Assembly: GCA_036263455.1 (NCBI GenBank)
Contig: DATAGZ010000017.1
Location: 124,001-188,000 of the forward strand
Direction of reading: 5' to 3'
DNA length: 64,000 nucleotides
From: DATAGZ01 sp036263455
Lineage (GTDB): Bacteria > Pseudomonadota > Alphaproteobacteria > Dongiales > Dongiaceae
The notes beneath the pieces are model-generated. The model was not told the DNA's origin. It made no database searches and saw nothing but the letters and a program-made list of their open reading frames with translations. Below, one piece after another: positions 27,408 through 37,600 of the stretch. The translations under genes were made by a program, and so were the position numbers. The first letter of the stretch is position 1. Every line of letters starts with the position of its first letter.

Positions 27408-28315
27408 GGCCCTCCATTCTCAAGCAGGAGCGGGATTTTGGCATTCATCCCGATCCGGAAGCCGAAGCGGAACGCGCCGAACGTCTGCGCCAGGCACAAA
27501 AGGCACAGGCCGCGAAGGAAGCCAACGTCTTCTTCCAGCTTGTTGCCAAATCGCAAGGCACCGCGAGGGCAGCAAATCCAAGTGCGCCTTATTCGAACCA
27601 AAATCCGCTCGATATCTCCCTGCCCGAAACGAAGAGCATTGCCGATCCCAACGGCCAAGGCGAAAAGCTCGCCTTCCTCAATGGCAAGGCGGATACGGCC
27701 ATTTACAATCCACATCCGCTGCAACAGCCCCTCTCGCCCTATCAGGTGATGGCGGGCACCGTGATCGCCGCCAGTCTCGTCACCGGCTTGAATTCCGACC
27801 TGCCCGGTTATGTGATCGGGCAAGTGACGGAAAATATCTATGACACCGTCTCCGGCCGCTTCCTCCTGATTCCGCAAGGGACGCGCCTGCTTGGCAAGTA
27901 TGATTCCGTCATTGCCTACGGTCAGAAGCGGGCACTGGTGATCTGGAACCGGCTCATCCTGCCAGATGGCTCTTCCATCGTCATCGACAATCTGCCGGCC
28001 ACCGATAGCGCCGGCTATGCCGGTCTGGAAGACGAGGTGGATTTTCACACCTGGCAGCTTGTGAAAGGCGTTGTGCTATCGAGCCTGCTAGGGATCGGCA
28101 GCGAGGCAAGTTTCGGAACGGGTCAGCAGAGCGATCTGCTACGCATCCTGCAACGCGCCACCGGCAATTCCGTCAATCAGGCCGGCCAGTCCTTGACGGA
28201 ACGCAACCTCAATATCCAGCCGACCCTCACCGTGCGTCCCGGCTGGCCGTTGCGCGTGATCGTGCATAAGGACCTCGTGCTTAAACCTTATGGAGGCAAC
28301 GATGCCCAGCCTTAA
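27365..28315 (+). pseudogene. trbI: TrbI (VirB10-like), N-terminally truncated
   Basis: From 27365, just past the trbE break, this frame encodes PKPQIGAPLPGDLGPSILKQ and then the complete TrbI C-terminal beta-barrel: MAGTVIAASLVTGLNSDLPG, YDTVSGRFLLIPQGTRLLGK, VKGVVLSSLLGIG and the closing RPGWPLRVIVHKDLVL. The missing N-terminus carries the cytoplasmic part and membrane anchor. There is no ATG near the break; a GTG at 27746 could start a short product. The genes expected between trbE and trbI (trbJ, trbL, trbF, trbG) are gone. Confidence 0.85.
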
Positions 28316-28538
28316 ATTGCCTAAACTGCCCGAACGCACGTCGGTCAAAATCTCAATCGCGGTCGCACCCGATCTACATCGTGCTTTGCAAGCCTATGTC
28401 GCGCTCTATCGCCAGGCCTATGGCGTAGAGGAAGAAGTCGCAACGCTCATTCCCCCGATGCTGGAGCAGTTCTTGGTGAGTGATAAGGAGTTCGCCAGGA
28501 CCCAGCGTGTAGCACCTAACCCGAAATCGAAACCATGA
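28302..28538 (+). CDS. DUF2274 family protein
   Basis: A 78-residue protein that overlaps the trbI stop by 14 bases, the usual place of DUF2274 in ICE trb operons. The sequence VKISIAVAPDLHRALQAYVA and EEEVATLIPPMLEQFL suggests a ribbon-helix-helix-like fold. A role in DNA binding or regulation is plausible but unproven. Confidence 0.85.
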   Translation: MPSLKLPKLPERTSVKISIAVAPDLHRALQAYVALYRQAYGVEEEVATLIPPMLEQFLVSDKEFARTQRVAPNPKSKP

Positions 28539-28554
28539 AAGAAGGAGAAGAAAC

Positions 28555-28863
28555 ATGTCCGTCATCGGAACATTCACCGCAACCAAGGAGGGTGGTTGGT
28601 CCGGCGCCATCCATACCCTGACTCTCAATGCCAAAATTCGCTTCGTGCCCAACGACAACCGCGAAAATGAATCAGCGCCGGCCTTCCGCGTCTATGCTGG
28701 CCACTCTGAAATCGGTGCAGCATGGCAACGGCAGAGCGGTGGCGATCATCCCAAGTTGTTCTTGAGTGTCCGGCTCGACGATCCTTGCCTGCCGGAGCCA
28801 TTGATGGCAGCTTTGTTCGCGCGCGCGGATACAGGGGAGGCGCAGTTAATCTGGAAGAGATGA
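28555..28863 (+). CDS. DUF736 family protein (second copy)
   Basis: A 102-residue DUF736 protein: IGTFTATKEGGWSGAIHTLT, then FRVYAGHSEIGAAWQ and KLFLSVRLDDPCLPEPLMAA. It is only moderately similar to the copy at 14165, so the two are old paralogues and not a recent duplication. AAGGAGAAG lies upstream. It is the last recognisable backbone gene; the AT-rich cargo gene follows. Confidence 0.88.
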   Translation: MSVIGTFTATKEGGWSGAIHTLTLNAKIRFVPNDNRENESAPAFRVYAGHSEIGAAWQRQSGGDHPKLFLSVRLDDPCLPEPLMAALFARADTGEAQLIWKR

Positions 28864-28929
28864 CAGATTTCGTACCTGGATTCGCCGACGATAAGGAATA
28901 TAAAAGATAAATCACACGGTCGGACGATT

Positions 28930-30168
28930 ATGGGAAATGCAGCATTTAATGTTACAGCTGAAGCCATTATTGAATGTATCAAAATACTAGGAGATGTCTT
29001 CGGTCGGCGATGGCTTAGCAAGAGAGTTATAAATATTCAAACAGCCATTCCATCTGAAATACCACGTAAACACACCTATTTGTACAAGCCACCCAATCAC
29101 CCACTTATCGATTTATATAATGGGCTTATCTTGTGGCTAAAACACTTTCAGACTAATCGGGGGGAGCCAAATGAGAGTGTGATGCTGTTGTTGGTCCTAG
29201 CTAATCACATAAAAAGTATGAAAGGCCAACCTCATTTCGAGCGAATAGTTTCGAGAATGAAAAATAGCGAACAATTTTTTGCGGCCTGCTTTGAATTAGA
29301 GGTTGCGTCTTATCATGTAGCTGGCGGCTCTACAGTAGAATTTCTTGAAGAGAAAGAAAATAAAACGCCAGATTTAAAAGTGACCCTTAAAAATGGGACA
29401 TCATTTTTAGTCGAGTGTAAGGCAATAGATATAAAATCGGATCGGGATTTGAAATATGAATCTATGTGGAAACGAGTGGAGCAAACGATTTTAGAATACA
29501 TGAATCAGCGCAAACTCAATTATTTAATCCTGGTGAGGGCGCTGTGTGATCCAAACCCTGCCGATGTGGATTATTTGATAGATCTCATTATCAAAGGCTT
29601 GAATCAAGGAGGAATGGGAGAGTTATGGGGAGATCAAAGTGGAATAGCAATTGGTCCTGACCCTACCGGTCGCTATCTTATTTACGTAAAGTTTCTTTCT
29701 GCCCCCGATGAACAAATGAGGGAAGGAAGTTTGGAGTTGTATTTTCAAGATGAACCTAGCCGGTGGACATGTGTAAAAGAAGCAATGTTTAATGAGAAAG
29801 GAGAGCATTTTTTTCGTAATTTAAAGGCCTTTCATTTTTCAACAGCTTTGCCATCTGACCGAATGCCGAGTGTGCTGAATGCGCTGAATGCCGCTACAAA
29901 GCAATTACCATCTGAAGGACCAGGAGTTGTTTGGATCAAAGTTCCGGAGACATGGATTTACGGAGAGGACAACAATTTCTTGAAGGTTGAGAATTTATTG
30001 CGAAAAAAAATGACTGGTGATCACAATCGAAGGATAAACCGTGTTGTCTTAATTACCAGCAAGATGGAAAGATTTTCAGAGAATGGCGTGCCAAAACTCA
30101 TATTTCGGCCAATCTTCTCCGAAATCGATCATAATAATCCCCGCTCCAAATTGGATTGGGGAAGTTAG
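28930..30168 (+). CDS. Putative PD-(D/E)XK nuclease-like protein
   Basis: A 412-residue protein of no family I can name. Residues 117 to 165 carry FELEVASYHVAGG, then TPDLKVTLKNGTSFLVECKA. A helix glutamate, PD, and ExK spaced 10-20 residues apart on beta strands is the active-site pattern of PD-(D/E)XK nucleases. The rest shows no helicase or HTH motif. The gene is AT-rich against the backbone and stands alone after the DUF736 gene, like a cargo gene. It could be a single-gene defence nuclease or a solitary restriction-like enzyme. Function is inference. Confidence 0.5.
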   Translation: MGNAAFNVTAEAIIECIKILGDVFGRRWLSKRVINIQTAIPSEIPRKHTYLYKPPNHPLIDLYNGLILWLKHFQTNRGEPNESVMLLLVLANHIKSMKGQPHFERIVSRMKNSEQFFAACFELEVASYHVAGGSTVEFLEEKENKTPDLKVTLKNGTSFLVECKAIDIKSDRDLKYESMWKRVEQTILEYMNQRKLNYLILVRALCDPNPADVDYLIDLIIKGLNQGGMGELWGDQSGIAIGPDPTGRYLIYVKFLSAPDEQMREGSLELYFQDEPSRWTCVKEAMFNEKGEHFFRNLKAFHFSTALPSDRMPSVLNALNAATKQLPSEGPGVVWIKVPETWIYGEDNNFLKVENLLRKKMTGDHNRRINRVVLITSKMERFSENGVPKLIFRPIFSEIDHNNPRSKLDWGS

Positions 30169-30179
30169 TCGGGAATACT

Positions 30180-30677
30180 TCACCCCAATGATGCCGCGAT
30201 ATCGGCGATAGAGCGAAAGAGGAGCAGCGCATCATCTTTAGTGGGAAGGAAACGATATTGTTTCCAGAACTCGGCCGCTTCAGCATCGATTGCTTTGACG
30301 ATCAAGGCCCGGCCGCCGATGAGTTGGGCCCCTTGAACACAACGCGCTAAAGCGTGTTTGGCTAATCCTCTCCCAATGCCTTTCCCAGACCAAGCTTGAT
30401 CGACGGCAAGTTGGCCAAGTAAAAGGCAAGGTACGGGATTTGGTGGTTGACCGGTACGAATAGAGCGAGGCAAGGAAGCCGGAATGATGGCGGTGGGGGC
30501 GAGGCCGTAATAACCGATAACCCGGTTGGCCTCATGAACCACCATGACGATGGTAAAGCCCTTCTCCTGATTCGATAGGGCGCGGTTCTTTAGCCAGTGA
30601 TCGAGAACAGGCTTGCCGCACGAAAATCGGGAGATGTCGTGTTCTGGGGTCAAAACTTCGGGAGCGGATATCGCCAA
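30180..30677 (-). CDS. GNAT acetyltransferase toxin (TacT-like)
   Basis: A 165-residue GCN5-type acetyltransferase. FSCGKPVLDHWLKNRAL near residue 18 and the acetyl-CoA loop QAWSGKGIGRGLAKHAL near 95-110 (Q/RxxGxG/A pattern) match toxins of the TacT/AtaT group, which block translation by acetylating aminoacyl-tRNA. The C-terminal FWKQYRFLPTKDD is the standard GNAT end. It lies 10 bases after a DUF1778 antitoxin gene, the conserved pair order. Confidence 0.88.
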   Translation of the reverse strand: MAISAPEVLTPEHDISRFSCGKPVLDHWLKNRALSNQEKGFTIVMVVHEANRVIGYYGLAPTAIIPASLPRSIRTGQPPNPVPCLLLGQLAVDQAWSGKGIGRGLAKHALARCVQGAQLIGGRALIVKAIDAEAAEFWKQYRFLPTKDDALLLFRSIADIAASLG

Positions 30678-30687
30678 CTCAGCTACT

Positions 30688-30984
30688 TTACGAACGAGTA
30701 CGGGATTTTTCCCACGGTGCCTTGTGTTTGAACAGCTTCACCAATTCCGGAACCTTTTTGGGCGGAGCCATGATGGCCTCGCTAAAGGCCTTGAAGCCCT
30801 GTTGGCTCATGCGTAAGGGTAGATTTTCCATGAGAATGTCTTCGGCTGCACGCACCGCTGCTTCACGCACAAAATCCGTGCGCGACCGTCCCCGCAGATC
30901 GGCGGCGCGATCGATGATAGCAATATCGGCTTCCGGCAGCCGCATCGATAACGGATGTTCCTTACGTTTGATGGCTCGTGGCAT
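30688..30984 (-). CDS. DUF1778 antitoxin (TacA-like)
   Basis: A 98-residue ribbon-helix-helix antitoxin: PLSMRLPEADIAIIDRAADL then RTDFVREAAVRAAEDIL. The C-terminal half would wrap the toxin. A promoter with an imperfect palindrome sits immediately upstream (31003-31030), so autoregulation by the toxin-antitoxin complex is likely. The pair probably stabilises the element in the chromosome. Confidence 0.88.
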   Translation of the reverse strand: MPRAIKRKEHPLSMRLPEADIAIIDRAADLRGRSRTDFVREAAVRAAEDILMENLPLRMSQQGFKAFSEAIMAPPKKVPELVKLFKHKAPWEKSRTRS

Positions 30985-31001
30985 TTTTACCTCTCTAGCC
31001 C

Positions 31002-31030
31002 ACTATAAACCTTTGTAGCGCATTTTGCAA
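31002..31030 (-). promoter_or_regulatory. Promoter and operator of the TacA/TacT-like pair
   Basis: On the minus strand, TTGCAA (31030-31025) and TATAGT (31007-31002) stand 17 bases apart, ahead of the antitoxin start at 30984. CTATAAAC and CTTTGTAG at 31003-31018 form an imperfect 16-bp palindrome over the -10 box, a suitable ribbon-helix-helix operator. Confidence 0.6.
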
Positions 31031-31055
31031 TACAATAGGATAGTTAGTTATTCAT

Positions 31056-31088
31056 CGCTATTCACCGCACAATTTGCGGAGAATAGCG
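31056..31088. repeat. 13-bp inverted repeat near element end
   Basis: CGCTATTCACCGC at 31056-31068 and GCGGAGAATAGCG at 31076-31088 are complementary except for one pair, with a 7-base loop. No T-run follows on either strand, so a simple terminator is unlikely. It may be a recombination or protein-binding site near the ICE end. Confidence 0.5.
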
Positions 31089-31293
31089 GAGATAATCGCC
31101 GCACCATCGGGCTCAGGACTGGTTGCTCAGCAATTTGATGGCAGGACTGGAAGACGGATAATCCGGTATAACCTGGCATGTATTCCGGTATACGAATGGC
31201 TATCCCTCACCTAATTGTCGAGCAAGAAGAGTCATTGAAAGATCACGCGCTCTTCTCGTTAAAGCTGCGATCGTCGGTGTCTTCACCGCATCC

Positions 31294-31327
31294 TCTACGG
31301 TGTTCTACGCATCCAAATTTTCGTGAC
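31294..31327 (+). repeat. Direct repeat A, left copy
   Basis: The block TACGGTGTTCTACGCATCC followed by TTTTCGTGACA recurs at 40873-40904 with only a few changes. Together with repeat B it forms the ends of the 9.4-kb toxin segment. Confidence 0.7.
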
Positions 31328-31439
31328 ACGCAAGTGGCACGCAGATAGCGAAAAATTGGCGGATTTCCTTGAGTCGGAATTTTACCGGATTCATCAAAAA
31401 AGCTAGATTTTCTGCGGTTTTCTAGGCTTTCTTTTTCCA

Positions 31440-31500
31440 CTCATAACGGTGTTGTCGGGGGTTCGAGTCCCTCCGGGCCCACCAATCTTTTCAAGGGGTT
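31440..31500 (+). repeat. Repeat B, left copy: tRNA 3' end as attachment site
   Basis: From 31440 the sequence reads as the anticodon loop CTCATAA, a degenerate stem, then the T arm GGGTTCGAGTCCC and acceptor GGGCCC-A-CCA ending at 31484. No tRNA 5' half precedes it, so this is a tRNA fragment of a CAT-anticodon tRNA (Met or Ile2 type), the kind of site tyrosine integrases leave. The 56 bases from 31445 to 31500 recur at 40905-40961. Most likely it is an attL/attR-type junction of the ICE and of the toxin segment. Confidence 0.75.
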
Positions 31501-31557
31501 AACGGGCATCTGCGATATCAACTGCCGCTTAAGTAGCACATAGACTTCTACGCACTC

Positions 31558-31586
31558 AGTTAAACCGTCTGTATTTCGGTTTAACT
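31558..31586. repeat. Perfect 10-bp inverted repeat
   Basis: AGTTAAACCG and CGGTTTAACT flank a 9-base loop. It lies between the tRNA fragment and the end of the large toxin gene. No run of T follows on the minus strand, so its use as terminator for the large gene is doubtful. Confidence 0.45.
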
Positions 31587-31603
31587 GGATTGGTCAACTT
31601 GCC

Positions 31604-31631
31604 GCCGCACGCAGGGGCATGCGGCCTTTTT
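31604..31631 (+). terminator. Terminator downstream of the tRNA fragment
   Basis: GCCGCA (31604-31609) pairs with TGCGGC (31620-31625) and is followed by CTTTTT. It points rightward, as would suit the tRNA gene whose 3' end lies 120 bases upstream. Confidence 0.6.
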
Positions 31632-31678
31632 GAGACAGAGTTGATCTCTCGCGATACGTGGGATCATTCAGTGGAAAA

Positions 31679-34600
31679 TCATCTGGGCCAAAACCCGAAT
31701 AAATGTTGAAGGAACACCTTGAAATCTCCGGGATAGGGACGGATATGGCCCCCGGCGCCGAACTCTCCAGCTACTGTTGATATCCCCTGTTCTCCAGTCA
31801 CGCTAGTCAACTTTGGAAATATTTTCCCGCTCTGCTCTAAAAGGACTGAATTGAACGAACCCTCCTTGCCATTTGCGCTATTTGCGTAGCACGATCCCAT
31901 ATGTATCCTCTTAATTTTTTTATAGCCCATCAGCTTGCTCTTCAAATTTTCGGCAAACTGACCTCCATCTTGGTAAACTCTCGGCTGCCCCATTCGCCCC
32001 TGTCGGTAAAGTAACTGACCAGACGTACCGTGAGCAAAAACAAAAATTTCGCCGTTGAAATCAGACGGTAGCTTCACTGTGTGGCTATCGAGTCTCTCAT
32101 GGCCAATGAGAAATTTACCCCAATATTTCTCTGGAATCCCGTGCGCCTCGGCCATCTTTTCCGCTCCCATGCGACCCATCTCAAATTCGACGGGTCCGAA
32201 GGTCGCACGAAATGTCTCATCATAAAGGATCGCCGGATAGGTTGACCGTGCAGTTGCAAAACTGCCTCGTAGCAACGTCGCAAATGTAATGACGGCACCG
32301 ATGGTGGCTCCGGTTAGAGCCCCCAACCAGGCACCTTGGCCCGCGCCGCCGGCCGCATCGCGATCTTTGCCGGCCGCACCGACAATGGCCCCAGTGGCGC
32401 CGCCGATGAGAGCGCCAGCGCCAGCCATTATTACGGTGCGGATTCCCCCGGTGATCAGACGGAATACCTTCAAGCTGACCATGCCGCTTGGATCGACAAA
32501 ATTGACGGGACTATTACCGACGAAAAGGTAGGGGTTATCGTATTGACCAACCGGATCTGGCGCTAGGAAACGGCCAAGCTGGGGAGAATAAAGGCGCGCG
32601 CCGAAATCATATAGGTCTGTATCGAGATCGTATGCGTGGCCGGTGAACAGAAAGGGCAAAGAATTGGCTGAACGATCAACTTTTGTACTAAACTGGAGAA
32701 GCGAACCATAGGCGTCATAGTGGAGCACGGACGCCGGCTTCTTGTCCTTCGAGATGACACGTGCTGAGCCCAAATAATCGCGCGATATATATTGCGCTTC
32801 GAAGCCACCAATCTGCGCAATGACGCCAAACGGGGTATGTACAAAGCTGGCAGAATCTTCCGACGATGACAGGGCGCGCGCTATCCTCTCACCAGTCTGG
32901 CTCCATTGATCAAGCATTACCACGCCAGCTTTCTTGCGCAAAACGACTCGCCCCAGCGCATCATAAATGAACGTCGACTCTCTGCCATTCGCTGCAATGA
33001 TGCGCGCAGGCCGATTGGTCATGAAATCGTATTCTATGGAAATATTGGACAATTGCGTGACATTGCCGCGACGGTCATATTGGACTGGGGTGTCATCGAT
33101 CGCCGTCAAGCGATTAGACCCCGATAGATAGGAAAGTCTAGGGTTTCGCCGATCCGCGTGAATTTGAATAGGATTCCCTGCTTCATCGTAGGTAGTATCC
33201 CTTGTTTGGAAGCGACCAGCCACACTGCACAACTGGCCAAATCCATCATAGGTATAGCTACTGTTGGCCGTCCCCAGCGGAGAGTGGAATTCCATTTTAA
33301 CTTCGCTAATGGGTGTGTTTGGCTGATATTGCAATGTCTGCCGAAAGAAGCGAGAATCGTTGAGAATCATCAACTCGCCCTGCGGTCGATAGGTGTATGT
33401 GCGGAGTGTTATTGGATCTGCCTCAGGACCAAACTGCTCGCTCCGCAATGAACCCGTTGCGGTATAAGCGTAGCGCGCATAGGTGGCATCCATATCTTTC
33501 GTTTTCGTTCCAATCGCGCCGATGCGACCACGGTTATCATAACGGTATGTCACAGTGTGCCCCAACATATCGCGGATTGAGGCGATGCGAGAACGACCGT
33601 CATAAGTATAGAACGTGTTCATGGGCAGATTCAGGTCGGCGAAGTTGGTTGCCTCTTCTATCAACCGACCTAAAGCGTCGTAAGAGAAAATTGTCTCTAT
33701 GGGCTCTGTCAGCTTTGCAAAATCTCCCGGCACTACCGGCTGTCGTGCCAAGAGTTGTCCCAGAATTCCCTGCGTGGAAGTCGTGGTGTTACTGCCATAA
33801 ACATAGCGGTTCAACCAGATTCCATCAGGAAGTGTCGGCGTATCAGCCATGCTTTGCAGCATGGGCCTATCCCATTCCGCGCGGAACAATCCTTTCTCGA
33901 TAATCCGATCAAGAGCATCATATTCTATATATTGGATGTCTGCGGGCTGATTGGTCGGGGGTATGGCCCCCTCGAGTGCAAAACGCAGACGGCCACGCGA
34001 ATCATAGATAAACCGTTTATCCCCTGTTTCGGCATCACGAACCTCAATGATTCGGTCATGTCGATCCTCGAATAAATGGACGCTGCGCAGCCCAGCGTGG
34101 GCCTGCAGCCATTTTGTTGTCCGGCGCAACGCGCCTGGAGGCGAATCCTTGGGGAGGCTAGTTCCCTGCTCGACGGTCCGCGCAAAATTAATTTTGGTAT
34201 CTGCCACATCGCCGACCCAAAAGAAATCCCCCATTATATCTGCGATCTCGACCCGTGACGGATTCTGCATCCCGGGTTGCGTTGGATGTTTCGTAATTGT
34301 GATGTGAAGGCGATTTAATGCATCTTCTGCCGATATCCCTAAAATGGCGAGGGCATGTATCGCGGCGGGATCGGACACGTCCTGGTAAAACTGGGTAACC
34401 GATGAACTGGCTGTGCCCGTTTCAGCTCCGATAGGCGTAAAGCGCACCTGGCGGCTTGTCGTGCTCCGTTCATACTGGACCCGCTGATATGGTCGCTCGC
34501 ACGCATGGTCGGAATCCAGCCACTGGCGTATGGCGCCGGTGATCGGCGCCCCATCTACAGACCAAAAAAGTTTGTTGCTTGGTAGGCGTTCTGCAACGAA

Positions 34601-37600
34601 GGTCGGCTCAAATCCGAAGACCGGATGGCGGGCGTCACTACCTTTGCGAGCCGTTTGTGTGACGACGGCTGGCCGGCCAACTTCATCATAGAGTGTCTCT
34701 GACATGACGATGCTTGCATCCGCGTCGATGTCCTGAGTCTGTCGCACACGGCCAATCCCATCTAGATATTCAATAGAGACTTGAGGATCTACGAAGCAAA
34801 GTAAGCTATGCGGGTGATAAAATTGCCGAGGGCCGGTGAAAGTAAACGTGACATCGGACGTAAGCCCTTCTGCCATTTTTGAAAAAATAATACGGCCTCC
34901 GGCCACGACAGTAAGTGATCGACCGATGGCTAGAACCAGACAATCGAGGGAAAAATGCTCATCAACGATATCTTCTGCAGTGACTCCTTCGCGGGAAAGG
35001 CAAGTGCCTCGATGGTGAATTTCGAGCAAGAAATGAACCCCGGACTGATGCTTCAATGCGAGTGATAGGCCTTCACCGAAGTTGACATGAAGTGATGAAT
35101 TCCTACCATTGGACAGACCAGGGATCGGCGCCGGGAAGCCAAGGCGGAATCCGAAATCTCGCGCACCAAAGGAGACTTTCTCGCGTCTATCCCCTTGTCG
35201 GGAGCCAATATCAAGGCTCGTCGCCAGCAGATGCAGCCGAAAATTCGGATTATCGATTGTCGATTGAAGCTGATCCGCTGGACGGCCTATGATCTCTATG
35301 GTCAAGCTGCCATCGGAATTCAGTTGCGCTAAGGGCGCGTCCCCGTTGCGGTAGAATACGCGTCCGATTTGGCCGTTGTTACCCAGGGAAGCGATGGGTA
35401 CCTGGGTAACCGCATGAAACACCTCAGCTCGCAACAGCGCGTCACGCGGTACCAGCCGCAGGCAATCAATCAACAGTGGCCCCTCGCGATCATTGGAAAT
35501 GCGTAATGATAGCCTCAAAGATTCGGTAACAGGCCAACCGTGTCGGGTACACTCGGCAGCCAGGTCGATATCCCGTCCGAACGATATCCAGTGATCAGGA
35601 CGATTATCCCCTTCGGTCGGTAAGTCGATTGTTATGAAGACTTCTTCGTTGGCTGCGGCAGGTCTACGAATAACCAACGTCACGCGCGCTTTGCCTAGCT
35701 GTGCTTTCCAGAATTGCTTCGAAGCTTTGAAATATCCGCTGAGAATATAGCCAGCCCCCGGGCGCGGTATGACTGCACGCTCTTGACATGTCTCGAGAAG
35801 ACTTCCAGCAGCGACGAGCAAGCAGCGGCTTCCGGCATAGGCATCATCGGATTGGAAAGCCAGAGATTGCACGGGTCGGATCGTCTGCCAACTTGATAGG
35901 TCTTCATAGGGTTCGAATGAAAAGAACAATGCCTCGCGTTTTTCAAAGGACGCGTTGCGCATTTCTGCAACGACTAAGCGCTGGTCGGCGGAAAGCAGGC
36001 GAGAGTATATGGGACCCATCGCATCGCAGACTTCGCATTCAGTGCCTTTAATTGAAATGCGTGTTATTGGTCCGCCATCCCAATTTTTTGACTGCTCGAT
36101 TGCCAGATCGTTCGGATTTCCTTCCCCCATCCATACCCATGTACGGCAAGGATGGTAGCTCCCTTGACTTGTCTTGGTCCAAGTAATTGCGGTGGCTTTG
36201 CGAAAGACGATTAGACGATGATTGACGAGCTTTTTTGTAATTGTTGCCGCGGGCACGGCGGTTAGATCGCCGCTCACCATCTGATCGGCAAATACGGTAT
36301 CGGTTACGAGTTCAATGATATCGCCTTTTAGATTCTCTCCCGACCGTGTGAACTTGATGGGACTGCCGCGAATCAGAGCACCATCCATAAGTTGGTATTG
36401 CAGATTCGTCTTCTCCACGAGGCCGTCCGTTGTCACGGAGATTTCAATCTCTTTTGCTATCCACCGACCTACATTGTCTGCCAGGGTCAGATGACGCGGG
36501 AACATTTTCCATTTTGTGGTAACGACACGATGTGTCTCTGATACCTCTGGGCCGATCGCCTGTACCTTATAGATCTGGCCCAAGGCAGCCGGGTGTCGGG
36601 TCGGGCCACCGATGCCATTTAGGAATGCATATTCATCGCCACCGAAGGCTAGCGCTGCGGGATAGCGATCGGCGCCAGCGGCGGCGCGCGCTTTGTGGTA
36701 CATGACTTGGTCCGATAAGGCTTCGAAGCGGACTTCGTTAAGATCATAATCAAAGCAGGTGTGGTGAAGTTGGAAACCATCATCCACTGTTATCCGGCCA
36801 ACGACAACGTCGCAAACCGCACCGGAGATGTCATTATCCTGCAGCCAATACAAGTCAAACGCAGTGGTGTTCTTAAAGTCGTTTTTCCCCGGAACTCCGT
36901 TACGTAGATACGAAACGATGATGTTTCCAGAACTAAGCGCCGGCTGATGGTTGCTAGGCTCTGTCGTGCGCGTACCGACCATGGTATCAAGAGCGCGCAA
37001 AGCGAAAATTTTGCCATTGCGAAGAACGGCAACAGAGTTTCTGACCTGCGAACCGGATGTCATGTACAGAAGATGGCTTTCATTAGGTACGATCTGGTCA
37101 TAGACGAAGTACTCATCTGCCGCTTTAGGTAGAGGCACTGAAGAGGAAATAGTGCGATCAGCTTTTCGGTAGATTAGGTTATTACCACAGACAATGTAGC
37201 GATTGCCTTGTGGGCCAGGTATATCGAAGCGGTCGAGATAAGCGCTAACCGCCATTAATCCAACGTCTAGAACGAAAAAAACCGCCTGGGCAACAAATGG
37301 AATGGGAAGAAAGGCCAGCGGCAGAAGTATCAGCTGTACGGCAAGCAGGATAGACTGCAATAATGCGATATCAGTTGTCGTGACGCTGTATAGCTCTTTC
37401 CACTGTTCCTCCACTGGGTCAAATTGGGTAATGATGGTGGTCTTCTCCGTGCCGGAGGTCCTGACGGCTAATGTCAGGTCATCGCTCCAAAATGCCGCCG
37501 ATCGGCCCATGGGGAGCCGCGCTTCATTCCAGTTTTGGCCATTATAGCGGTATATAAGTTTTACACCCTCTGGCATTCGGATATTGCTGATAGGGATAAA

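Noticed and set aside
31243..31440. Minus-strand ORF of 65 codons as an immunity gene
   Set aside because: It lies beyond the att-like repeat and shares part of its sequence with the right-hand repeat region (VEHRRGC), so it is a translated repeat, not a gene.
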